DNA of 64,000 bases from Trema orientale (lineage: Eukaryota; Streptophyta; Magnoliopsida; Rosales; Cannabaceae), in the NCBI GenBank assembly GCA_002914845.1, contig JXTC01000074.1, positions 915,521 to 979,520 on the forward strand, written 5' to 3'. Shown piece by piece: positions 1 through 10,200 of the stretch. The translations under genes were made by a program, and so were the position numbers. The first letter of the stretch is position 1. Each line of letters opens with the position of its first letter. A model generated the notes under the pieces. It searched no databases and was not told the DNA's origin. It was given only the letters and a program-made list of their open reading frames with translations.

Positions 1-673
1 AAAAATTTAGCTATCGAAGAAAAATAAAAATAACTAATTTTATAAATCTACCATAGATAAGTTTGCCATAAAATGGAAAAAAGAAATCTATCTTGACTGA
101 GCTAGAATGGTGGAATTGCGGAGCTACACGGGAGGTAATTTTTCTATACCACTATAGATAAAGCCTACAATTTTATTTGTCTTTCTATAATTTACTCAAC
201 AATCAACGACATATCCACATTATCGTGCAACATGCAATTGGGCATGCTATAAAATCAAAATGTTGCTAATTTTTTCAAAGAATCACTAATTGTTAGGAGA
301 TCGGCTTTGCGGAAGCGATAACACACAGCTAAAATACAAGTTAAAAAAATTTGGATAAAATAAAAAAGATAAGGCACACAAAAGATTTAACGTGGTTCAC
401 CCAATTTAGGCTAAGTCTACGGATAAGGCTGTGAGGAATTTTACTATAAAAAATAGATTATAACTTACTTCTATCTAAATACAAGGAGAGAACAAATGAA
501 CCTCTCTCTCTTGAAATAGGAGAAAACATTCGCTCTAAACAATTTAGGAGAAAATAAGTGGGATACTAAGAGGAATTCCTAGGCTTGAATTCTCTCTTAG
601 GATTTAGAATGGGATACAAAATAAGTGATGAAGCCCTTGTATTTATAGAACTTGAAAAGTGATGAGAACACCA
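1..673. other. Gene-free AT-rich DNA, dispersed-repeat remnant
   Basis: No coding frame is supported here. The stretch at about 383-450 (gatttaacgtggttcaccc and a following ggctaagtctacgg) resembles sequence I associate with the ends of plant LTR-type repeats, so this is probably a decayed element. No matching second LTR was seen in the window. The family assignment is inference. Confidence 0.35.
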
Positions 674-807
674 TCTTTCACTATTGTTCTTACGGCTGCC
701 TTTTTTACTATTGCTATTACGGTTACTCTTTTTACTATTGCTACTACGGGTGCCCTTTTCACTGTTCTTATTGCGGCCGACCTTTTTACTGTTCCTATTG
801 CGGTTGG
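674..807 (+). repeat. 27-bp minisatellite, five imperfect units
   Basis: Five head-to-tail imperfect units of 26-27 bp (674-700, 701-726, 727-753, 754-780, 781-807) share the pattern cTTTTTACTaTTgcTaTTaCGG. Because the unit is close to 9 codons, one frame stays open and gives a Tyr/Cys/Gly-rich peptide. That frame is a by-product of the repeat and is not offered as a gene. Confidence 0.8.
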
Positions 808-3117
808 TTGGTGAGCTATAATTGTTTCAACAGTAGCCTATTATCAGCCATGGAAGAAAATATAGTTATTATCTTCCCATAAAACTAGACAAAAAAAATA
901 AAAATAAAATTTAAAGAAACTATAACAATGTCGAATCGAATACGCCAGCATCTAAGACGTGGTTGGGGTCCTAAAGAGAGAAAGAAATGGAGAAACTTGC
1001 TTACAAAGTGGTAGATCTTGAGGAAGTTTGTTCACTTCAAAGATGGCCTTCATTTTTCTTTCTTTGATAATCGTTTTAACTTTTTTTTGGGTGTATTAAA
1101 CGAGGAGGCGGAGAGAACATCAAAAACTTGGATTAGATCCGAATTCCCCTTGCTATATGGAGCACGTGATACTTCACGGCTTTTATGCATGGAATTGGTT
1201 AAAAAAGACTTGACTGATACAAGACAATAAGATTAGGGAGTCAAATGCTACGTCAGGTAAAGAATGAAGATCCTAAGTGATATTATTCTAAACTAATTTA
1301 TCAAGCTTATTAAGTTCAAAATTTTCAAGCTGATGTAGTCGGTGTATAAATTGATATATTACTTTTATCAGTCGATATACATGGTATTTCAGAATTGTTC
1401 TAACATGCATTTCATCACACAATTTATGCTCATATTAATCTCAAATAGGGATAGAGCCAGACCTAAAACCTAATGGGGCAAGCATGAATTAACAAAAAGG
1501 CAAAAATTTTCAAACAAGATAATAGCAGAAAAAAGGTATATAAAATGATGTAATTAATTTTGACATTTTACAATTATTTATTTTTTGTTTTTATATTGTA
1601 TAATGACCTCATCATTAATACTAATAGGCGAATAAATTGTCATTTATCAGTAGTATTATTTGCTAATTTTTGGCAATAAATGTAAATTAGAAATCTACCA
1701 AGTTACAATCAAGTTCTCAATTATATTAGGTAATTTAGAAAAATTTATTTTCAATGTTTTGGAATCCTAATTTCTATTTAGCTTAATGACATTTTGCTTT
1801 CCTTCATTCTTTTTATTTTTTAACTCTTTTTTATTACATTATCTTTTTATTTTGTATCACTTTTGTTGCAAAGTGTCCTCTAGCTTAAATTAGGGCTCAT
1901 AGCAAAATAATCAAAATTGGACCCATTTTTATAAGTAAATGTCCCATTTTCAAATACTATAGCAAAATGATTAATATATCAGTAAAATATTATATACCTA
2001 GTATAAAACTAATATACTCAGTACAAAAAATACAGATACATAAGTGTTAAAAAACATATACTAAGTAATTCAGCTATAAAAAAAAAAGAAAAACAGACAT
2101 TTATTAAAAATAACTGTAAAAAATGGACAGCCACTAGTTAATGTATTAATATGGGCAAATGGGCTTGGGCTGGGAGGTGAAACTTAGCCCGATAGATAAT
2201 ATATTTCCACGTGTTACTTTCTTCCAATATATTTTTTTTCATTTGTAGATATATATATGTATATATTACAAGCATTATATATATTATTTCAAAAAAAAAA
2301 AAGCATTATATATAAGATTTTTTTTTTCCAGAAAATCTAGTACCACTCGCCCCTATTCAGCTCCATCCCTGATTTCAAATAAAAATTACTATATTATTGA
2401 TACTGCATTATTTATAGGAATGTCAGTACTTTGCATCCTCTACTCATCTTACTTGATTTCACACTATTAAACTCCCTTCAAAAGTTGAATTAATATTCTC
2501 TGCTTCGATAAGTCTTCAATTCCGAATACTTGGACTCCTTCTAAAGCTTAAAACCCATTTTTTCCTGAAAACTCTTAGAGTTAATACTCTAACATATATA
2601 AGGCTTATACAAAAACTCATACCTAAAGATCTTTATATAAAAGCTCTCAATATCACTTAGTTTAGGTACACAATACTTCACGATCCTTGAGCTTTATATA
2701 GACAATGTGCCTTGCTTTCTACTTTGCACAAAATTTTGATTAACTTTGGATGAAAATCTATAATTACTCAAGTATTTACGAGCAGATTTAATTTGTTTCC
2801 AAATATGCGACTATGTTGTTGCAACAATAGAGGATATAAAAAAAAAATCACATTTTAAAGGAAGTTATGAGTTTAGGCAATATTTTCTTGTATTAAAATT
2901 ATTAAGAACGACGTTCATATATACTTCAATTAGCAATTAGAAATATATGGAAATGGATCACACACGTTTAATTGACCCAAATACTATTTTTCCTATTTTG
3001 GCATACAACAGTGACCATTTAAGGAAAAAACTGAAAAAGTGTAACTTTACATTACTCTTACACAAATCCTGCATTAAAATCCATCAATAACACTAAAAAC
3101 ACAAGTAACAGAAAACT
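808..3117. other. Gene-free AT-rich intergenic DNA
   Basis: No coding frame is supported. Positions about 1083-1250 carry a sequence that recurs in diverged form at about 51932-52125 (described separately). The rest is AT-rich DNA with homopolymer runs; nothing else was recognised. Confidence 0.5.
1083..1250 (+). repeat. Dispersed repeat, copy A (copy B at 51932-52125)
   Basis: Landmarks such as gggtgtatt, atatgga, gtgataCTTCACGGCt, GAATTGGTTAAAA and a final gagt(c/t)aaatgc occur in the same order here and at 51932-52125, in the same orientation. The two copies are diverged and differ by small indels. No coding frame is conserved between them. Nature unknown; probably an uncharacterised dispersed repeat. 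Confidence 0.6.
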
Positions 3118-3119
3118 TA

Positions 3120-3696
3120 GAGCCTGTTTGACATTGTTTTTTGTTTTCTGTTTTCAGAGTTGTGTTTCCAGAAATGAGAACAAAAACTGTTTTATAATGT
3201 TTTTAGAAAACAATGAGTGTTTGACAAATATTTTCTAGAAACATTTTTTAGAAAAAAAAATTATATAAATATAAAAAAATCATATTTGTATTATAAAAAA
3301 AAAGTGTGAGAGAGAGAAAATGACGGGAGAGAATGAAGAGAGAGAATGTGATGAGAGAGAATGAGAATTGGGAGAATGAAGAGAGAGAAAGTGATGAGAG
3401 AGGGTGAGGAGAGAGAAAGTTATAAGAGAAAAAGTGATGAGAGAGAAAATTACGAGAAAATGTGTATATAAAAGTTATATGAAAGAATTTTTATTTGTTT
3501 TTTAGAAAAAGAAAAGGTTAAAAAAACACCTTGAAAACAACGTTTTGTTGTTATCTGAATTTTCTATTTTCTTTAACTCTGTTTTTAAAAACTGTTCTCA
3601 GAGAACAATGCCAAACACCTTTATTTGTTCTCAGAGAACAGTTTTCTGTTTTTAAAAATAAAAAACTGTTTTTTAGTTATGATGCCAAACAACCTT
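3120..3696. mobile_element. MITE-like element with purine-rich core
   Basis: The left end (agcctgtttgacatt) and the reverse complement of the right end (ggttgtttggcatcat) are imperfect inverted repeats, and both sides continue into mirrored Gtttt/Ttttc-rich sequence with CTGTTCTCAGAGAACA palindromes near 3590-3650. The core at 3303-3470 is a GAGAGA-rich imperfect minisatellite. No target duplication was found, so the boundaries are approximate. Confidence 0.5.
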
Positions 3697-3699
3697 TTA

Positions 3700-3989
3700 G
3701 GCTCCGTTTGGAACTTAGATTTTTGAATGGAAAGGAAAAAAATTTCAAGGTATTTCATTTTCTCTTCTTTGGATTGAAACAAAAAACGATAAAAAAAATT
3801 TTCAAGAAAAATAGAAGTTTGATTTGATGTTATTTTTTAGTATATAGAATATTGACACATTAATTAGTAAAACCAAAAGTGTGAAAATAAAAGTTTATAC
3901 GTTTTTAGGAAAAGTATTTTCCTCTTTCTTTTTCCATGACTTTTTATTTGTAATTTTTTTCCTTCAAAATTCGGGTTCCAAATGGAGCC
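3700..3989. mobile_element. Tourist-like MITE (PIF/Harbinger type)
   Basis: The 290-bp element has 15-bp terminal inverted repeats, GGCTCCGTTTGGAAC at the left and GTTCCAAATGGAGCC at the right (one mismatch). It is flanked by TTA on both sides (3697-3699 and 3990-3992). A 3-bp TTA/TAA target duplication is characteristic of PIF/Harbinger and its Tourist MITEs. Inner sequence is A/T-rich and non-coding. Confidence 0.8.
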
Positions 3990-4137
3990 TTAAGGTAATA
4001 TGTGAACAAAATTTGGAAAATATTAAAAGAAATGAGAAACTAACGAGTTTTCTTTTTTCCTTTAAAAAAAAAAAGCTCTCAAAAAATACAAAAGAGACAA
4101 TTATCAATATTATAATCAATCACAATTAATTCAACGG

Positions 4138-4626
4138 TAATTACTCTAACCGAATATTGGAATTTAACCAATAAGCCAATATTATTAAGGGCAACCAACG
4201 TGTGCCCTAACAGATATCATCTAAGTGACCAATTGAAACTATGTGATATAAAAATGTATGGTAGGAGAGCATTCATCTTAAAGGGAAGCATAAGCATCAT
4301 CAATAACCCATGATCTCCACCCACTGATTATAAAACCTCAATGTTGTGACTTCAATCTATATGTGGACAAACTATTGACCTCCTATGGTGACGCCACCTA
4401 GGTTTTTTTATCCTCATCAAACGGCCCTAACATCACCCAGAGATCATTAAACAACTTCTGTAGCTCAAACTCATAGTTACCTGTAACATTGACTTTGACA
4501 GCATCAACTTTTTGGAGGTATCACCATCGTTAATGCTCTAAATATATGATTGGCGGCGAGATGTGAGAGAGGAAAAACGTGGAGTTGAATTTTGCAGAAG
4601 ATACATGGTTAAACAAAGTTAAAAAA
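4138..4626. other. Gene-free intergenic DNA
   Basis: No coding frame, RNA gene or clear repeat is visible. Base composition is slightly less AT-rich than the surroundings. Confidence 0.4.
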
Positions 4627-5012
4627 TAGTGTACCATTTGGTTAGTCATTTGAACGAGTGTTTTAAATAGATATCGTAGAATAAGTTATAATTAGAATAA
4701 AAAATATTTGAAGTGAAATAAAGTAGAATGTGTTGTAAGTAAAATGTGGGATATTATAATAGACCATTTAAAAATATTTTATAAACTCTATTCTCATTCA
4801 AAGATACAAAAAAACTCATTCTAATGGTTGGTGTGACTAATGGATCATTTGAATAGAAAAACTAAATTGTTGAAATAAAAATTTATTCCAAAAGACATTT
4901 AAATGGAAAAATTGGAGTTGTTGAAATAAACACCCGTTCTAATGAGTTTTTCATTTGAGAGGAATGAAATAGGTAAAAAAATGGGACTAGCAAGTTTGGA
5001 AACAAATTTATT
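4627..5012. mobile_element. Non-autonomous transposon remnant, related to 51515-51872
   Basis: Several blocks (ggtgtgactaatgg, gaaaaactaaattgt, gaaataaa, ttccaaaagaca) follow one another in the same order as in the element at 51515-51872. Only that copy keeps clear inverted termini. This copy starts near ccatttggttagtc and ends near caagtttggaaac. It is an older, diverged copy and its ends are uncertain. Confidence 0.6.
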
Positions 5013-5237
5013 TGTGCTTTATAAGTTAAATCATTCGACCATTTTGTTACTATTTTTGACATTTACCCATGAGATCCAAGAATCACTCATCCCCCTAAGT
5101 GCCCCAAATGTGGGAATCTAAAGATGATTTTTGACATTGGAACTAAAAAATAGAAAATTATTTTTTGAAAAGGAGTAATAGTATACAAAAAATTTAGATA
5201 ACAACAAAATATTTTTAGTGCTTTAATGATTTTTTTT

Positions 5238-5272
5238 TATAAATAAAAATAAAAATAAAAATAAAAATAAAA
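5238..5272 (+). repeat. (AAAAT)n microsatellite
   Basis: Pentanucleotide run of about seven aaaat units, with a poly-T stretch directly before it. Confidence 0.9.
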
Positions 5273-5719
5273 ATCAAAGATGTACATGCTCATTCTTTAT
5301 CTCCTATCTCTATTATCTCCATATCTCATTTTATTTTCTCCTCTTTCTCTCCCATCGATTTATATTATCATACTCTTGTAATTTTCTATCTCCACATGAC
5401 CTATCATCGTTTTTTATTTTCTCATTTTCTCTCGTGTATTGATTCTCCTTCATAATTTTCTTTTTCAACAATTTTTATCTCCTTGTTTTTCTTTTGAGAC
5501 CACGTCGAAACTCTTTTGTATTTTTTCTTATGTCGTATTTCTCTTTCTGCAACTCTCGCTTAATTTTCTCTTTCTTACTTTTTTTCTTTCTCATTCTCTC
5601 ATGTGGCTTTGTGTTTCTCTCATGTCGACTTTCTATCTTATCCTTATCCTTTAGCTTTCTACAAAATTTAAAAATTAGAATATTATTTAACTAAAAAGAC
5701 TGAAAAATACCTTTGACGT

Positions 5720-5921
5720 TGCTCTCTAATTTAAGAAATGCTCATTTCGTCAAATTTGCGGATGAAAACTGATACATATACTTTGCCTTATTTTAAGAGA
5801 CATTATGATACTAATTATATTGCTCTCTAATTTAAGAAATGCTCATTTCGTTAAATTTGCGGATGAAAACTGATACATATACTTTGCCTTATTTTAAGAG
5901 ACATTATGATACTAATTATAT
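5720..5921 (+). repeat. 101-bp tandem duplication
   Basis: Positions 5720-5820 and 5821-5921 are near-identical direct copies of a 101-bp unit starting TGCTCTCTAATTTAAG. The only difference seen is C/T within ttcgt(c/t)aaat. Such high identity points to a recent local duplication. No coding potential. Confidence 0.9.
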
Positions 5922-6163
5922 ATTTTAGGGGCAAAAATTAAAGAAGTTCTTAAAATCATATTGATTATTTAGCTTTTTTAGATAAACCATGGGGATCAAA
6001 CTTAAACTTAATATTAGAACTGATTACAACTACTAAAAAAAATCAGATTATATTGAAAAACATAAGTAAAATAAAAAAATTCCTAAATTCCTTTATTCTT
6101 TTTCCTCCAAAATAATATAATTACAATATAGGATTTGTTTTTCTTCCCTTTGATTAACTTTTA

Positions 6164-6997
6164 GGCTATGTTTAGTAGGAAGGAAAAAAGAGCAATTTGT
6201 TTTTTTCCGTTCGAATAACTTTTGGCTATGTTTGGTAGGAAGAAAAATGGAGAGGAAGAAAATGTTTTGAGAGAAGAGTGGAGAGAAATAAAAAATTAGT
6301 TTGTTTGGTAGAAGGGAAAAGGGAAGGAAAGAGGAAAAGAGAGGGAAAAAAAAAATATAGGATCCACTCAAATATTTTCTCCCAAAAAATAGAAAGAAAA
6401 AAGGAAAGAAATTTTTTTTACTAATGCTTTAAAGTGAATTTACCAAATTAACCTTGTACACTACTTTTAACATTTTACTAAAGAGGGTAAAGTAGTCATT
6501 TTAAAATAAATTAATTTTTTTTCCTCCCTTCTTACCAAACAACAATAGAGGAAACACACTTTCCTTTCTATCATTTATATTTTCTATCCCTCATAATTTT
6601 TTTTTTCTCCCTACTTTCTTTCCTTTCTACCAAATATTTAGTAGGAAGGAAAAATAAGAGGAATGAAAATATTTGAAAGAAAAATGGACGAAAATTAAAA
6701 AATTAAGTTATTTAGTAGGAAGGAAAATAGAAGGGAAGAAAAAAGAGGAGAGAAAAGGGAAAGAAAAAAAGTGGTGAGGCCTACACAATCTTTTTCTCCT
6801 AAAAATAGAGAGAAAATATGAAGAAAAGAGTTGCATAGTGTATAAGTAACTCAAATTACTAAAATGTCTTCGAATACTTAACTTAAATAATAATTATAAA
6901 GTGTTAAAGTAATTATTTTAAATTAAATTAACTTTCTTTTCTCTTCTCGTATTTTTTCCTTTCATCTTGTTTTCTTTCCTCTCTACCAAAGATAGCC
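6164..6997. mobile_element. Composite/nested Tourist-like MITEs
   Basis: The outer ends are GGCTATGTTTAGTAGGAAG (6164) and CTACCAAAGATAGCC (ending 6997), an imperfect inverted repeat flanked by TTA on both sides (6161-6163, 6998-7000). Inside lie further copies of the same terminus: ggctatgtttggtagg at about 6224, cttaccaaac near 6530, ctaccaaat then agtagga near 6640 and 6715. This suggests members of one family inserted into each other. A relative lies at 47642-47936. Confidence 0.7.
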
Positions 6998-7289
6998 TTA
7001 CTCTATTTAAGAAAAAAACAAATGTTAATCTCTCGAATATTCTTTAAAATTATTTCCAGCAAAAAAATAAATAATAAAACGATTACTCTTAAAAAAAATA
7101 GGGGAAAAAAAAAAAAAGATAGAAAAAGAAGAGGGAAACATACGAATACGATACAATATACTGGCGCAAAGCAAAGGTCAGCCAGCTGCCCCCTTATTCA
7201 GGGAGGAGCCTAGTATTGCACTGTACTGCACTGCACTGCACTAGTGGCCACCAAAACGACGACGTCTCATCTCAACCCCTGCAAAAGCA

Positions 7290-10200
7290 ATGCTCGTGGT
7301 GGCCCGCGTCACCAACGTGTGGCGGTTCCGACTCCCGCTTCCTCATCTGAAGCTCCACTTTTCGTCACTGTCCCAACCCAAGGTCCCTGCTTAGTGCTTA
7401 CCTATATGGATTTATTTTATTTTAATTAATTAATTAATTATTAATAAGCTTATCTCCCCTGTTTGGTTCTCGAGAATCCGCAAGAAAATAAACAACAGAA
7501 AACTCACCATTATTCGCGGCCATTTCAGTTGAGTTTTCAGCTACCGTACACCTTGGACAAAGAAAATCACGATTTTCTGCCCTGGTTGGAGCGAAAAGCT
7601 GGGGCCCAAGTCTCGTCGCTGCTTTCGATTGGAAAATCGTCGTACGGCAGGTTAGTCATATATATATATATATATAGACATAGACATGTATGTATATACA
7701 CAATCACACACATGTGTAATCTGAAACGAGCAGTTTAACACTTGAGACACTGAATTCATAGGCATTGAGTTTTTATTGCTTCTAAAACTTGTAAATGCTT
7801 CTCAATTTGCCCAAGCAATAATAATTCAGGAATGGGAATTGGGTTTGTTTTAGTTTTAGTTTTTTTTTTAATGTATAATATTATGTGCCAATTTTGTTGT
7901 TATTATTAGTTTAGTTTAGTTTATTTAATTTAATTGCATCTTAACTATTTACTTATACATAGGCATACATAATTCGAAATTTTGTGTTTTCTTGTTAATT
8001 CGAGGGGAGTTTAAATACTGAATGCAGGGCATTGTTTGCTTCGAAAACTATACGGGCTGGAGATTGCATTTTGAGAGTTCCTTACCATGTGGTAGTATTT
8101 TGCATTTACCCATAATTTTAGTTTATTTTTTTTGACTGAAGTTTTTATTTGTTTCAAGTTGCATTTGCATCTCAGAGTAATGACCATGTCAAATTGGTAT
8201 TGCAGCAACTAGCACCCGATAATCTCCCTTTGGAAATTAGAGCATTGTTAACTAATGAAATTGGCCATGTTGCGAAGCTCGCCAGTGTAGTTATACTTGA
8301 GATGAAATTGGGAGAGGTGATATTATTTTTCGTAACAAGAATATTAGTTATCTTTTATTTTTTTATTTTTTTGGGTATTGAGCACATGCTTTACTGTACC
8401 ATTTTTATTGAAGAAATAATTTATTCCTCTATGGATTGCTCAATCCGCGAAATTGCCAAAATTTCTGCAGGATTCTGATTGGGCCCCTTATATCAGCCGC
8501 CTTCCTCAACTGAAAGAGATGCATAGCACAGTAAGTGTTCTTCTAAATAGATTGATATTTTTTCCACCATATTGTTGACAAAGCATAGCGTTATGGATTA
8601 TTTAGATGGCTAATTTGGATCACATCAATGAAGGTCACTTTGGTATTGAATTATTGTTTGTTTGAACGTTGAAAACACATAGCATATTAATTTTATTTAC
8701 CTATATTTCTTTCATCTAGAAAGTGGAGATTCATTTATTTTATTTTGACACGTTCTAGTATTGAGGTTAGAATTCTGCATTGTAAAGAAATTCACTATGA
8801 GCGTACAACAAAGTTAATCAAATTATGCCCCATGTTGAAATGTAATTTTTTGGATAGACTCGAAAGTAGTGTGATACTTTTGTGTGGTCACTTTTTGTAT
8901 TTTTCTCAGATATTTTGGAGTGAGAATGAGTTGGAGATGATTCGCCAAAGCTCTTTATATCAGGAAACAATCAATAAACAATCTCTAGTTGAAAAAGAAT
9001 TTTTCTCAATTAGGCAGGTAAGTAGCTCATTTTGCCTTTCCATGTCCAATAATTTTCTGGTCCATTTGCATGCTAGTTGCATGTCTTTGTGCACGGATAT
9101 GCAGTTTTATATTTCTTTAGTTTTTACATGTCCTTTTAGTGGTTTGCTTATGGTTATACTTGGTTTTGACTTCAAAACTTTTTTAAGGGGATTAAGTTAT
9201 GTAAAGTTAACTTGAAGCCTCTTATAGTTTTATGCTTAGAGCCTCTATATACACGAAAATGTCAAATTGTGTTCACATGACATGCATCAATCTGAACACT
9301 CCTCACAATAAATATAACAGCATGGTATATGTGTTATTGTCATAGTATAATTAGGATCGTTGTTAGTACTCCAATTCTCTTTGGTTGGTTGAATAGATTC
9401 TTGTGTTTCAAGTATCATTTTGTGTTTTATCGACATAAGAATTAAGAAGAATCTAATCCTATTCAACCAAACTGTAAAGAAGAAAGAATTCAACTCATTT
9501 CTTTTAAAATCTCATTTAGTAGTATCAAAACCACTATCTAAGCTAATTAAATGAATCATATACAGAATGATGGTCTTAAATACTTCCAATTTGAAGCTAT
9601 ATAGGTGTTTATTGAACTTAAGGAATCTCATGGTTTACTTGAGATTAGAATTTATTTTTGTTGATCAGTGTCCTAATCTTGGAGGTTATAATAATGATAA
9701 CATGTATATAATAATTTCAGGCTGTTGAACGCTTCCCTGAAATATCTGAAAGAATTACTTACAAGGATTTTATGCATGCATATGCTTTAGGTGAGCATAT
9801 ATACTTGGGACATATTCATGTTTTTTTTTCCCCCATTGTACATTATATTTTATAAATTGATTGCGATCAATTTTCAATCTGTAAGTCCTATTGTGAAAGT
9901 TTACCCTGAATTTCACAGTTAGTTCTCGAGCATGGGGAAGCACAAGAGGCGAATCCTTGGTATATCTTCTACAAGAACCACATTTTGTAGCTTTTTTTTT
10001 GGCCGCAGAAGATTCCTATCTGCTTTCAATTTATCTTCATTTAAGTGTTCTTTGAATAATTAAATTATTCTATAGATTCCATTTGCAGATTTTTTGAATC
10101 ATGATGGGAATTCGAGAGCAGTTGTTTTGAACGATGATGATAAACTGTTATCAGAGGTTTTTTTACTCACACCTTTTTTTTCTTTTTTTCATTAAATTGA

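Noticed and set aside
652-882. 76-residue Tyr/Cys-rich open frame
   Set aside because: It is the translation of the 27-bp minisatellite, without an ATG start or any family match.
5439-5694. Two overlapping Phe/Leu/Ser-rich frames
   Set aside because: They are translations of a pyrimidine-rich stretch; overlapping frames and low complexity argue against coding.
6093-6371. 92-residue frame on the minus strand
   Set aside because: It lies within the nested Tourist-like MITEs and repeats their termini.
7463-7738. Frame starting at 7463 as the SET-protein start
   Set aside because: The start codon there is TTG, not ATG; the frame is exon 2 read into its flanking introns.
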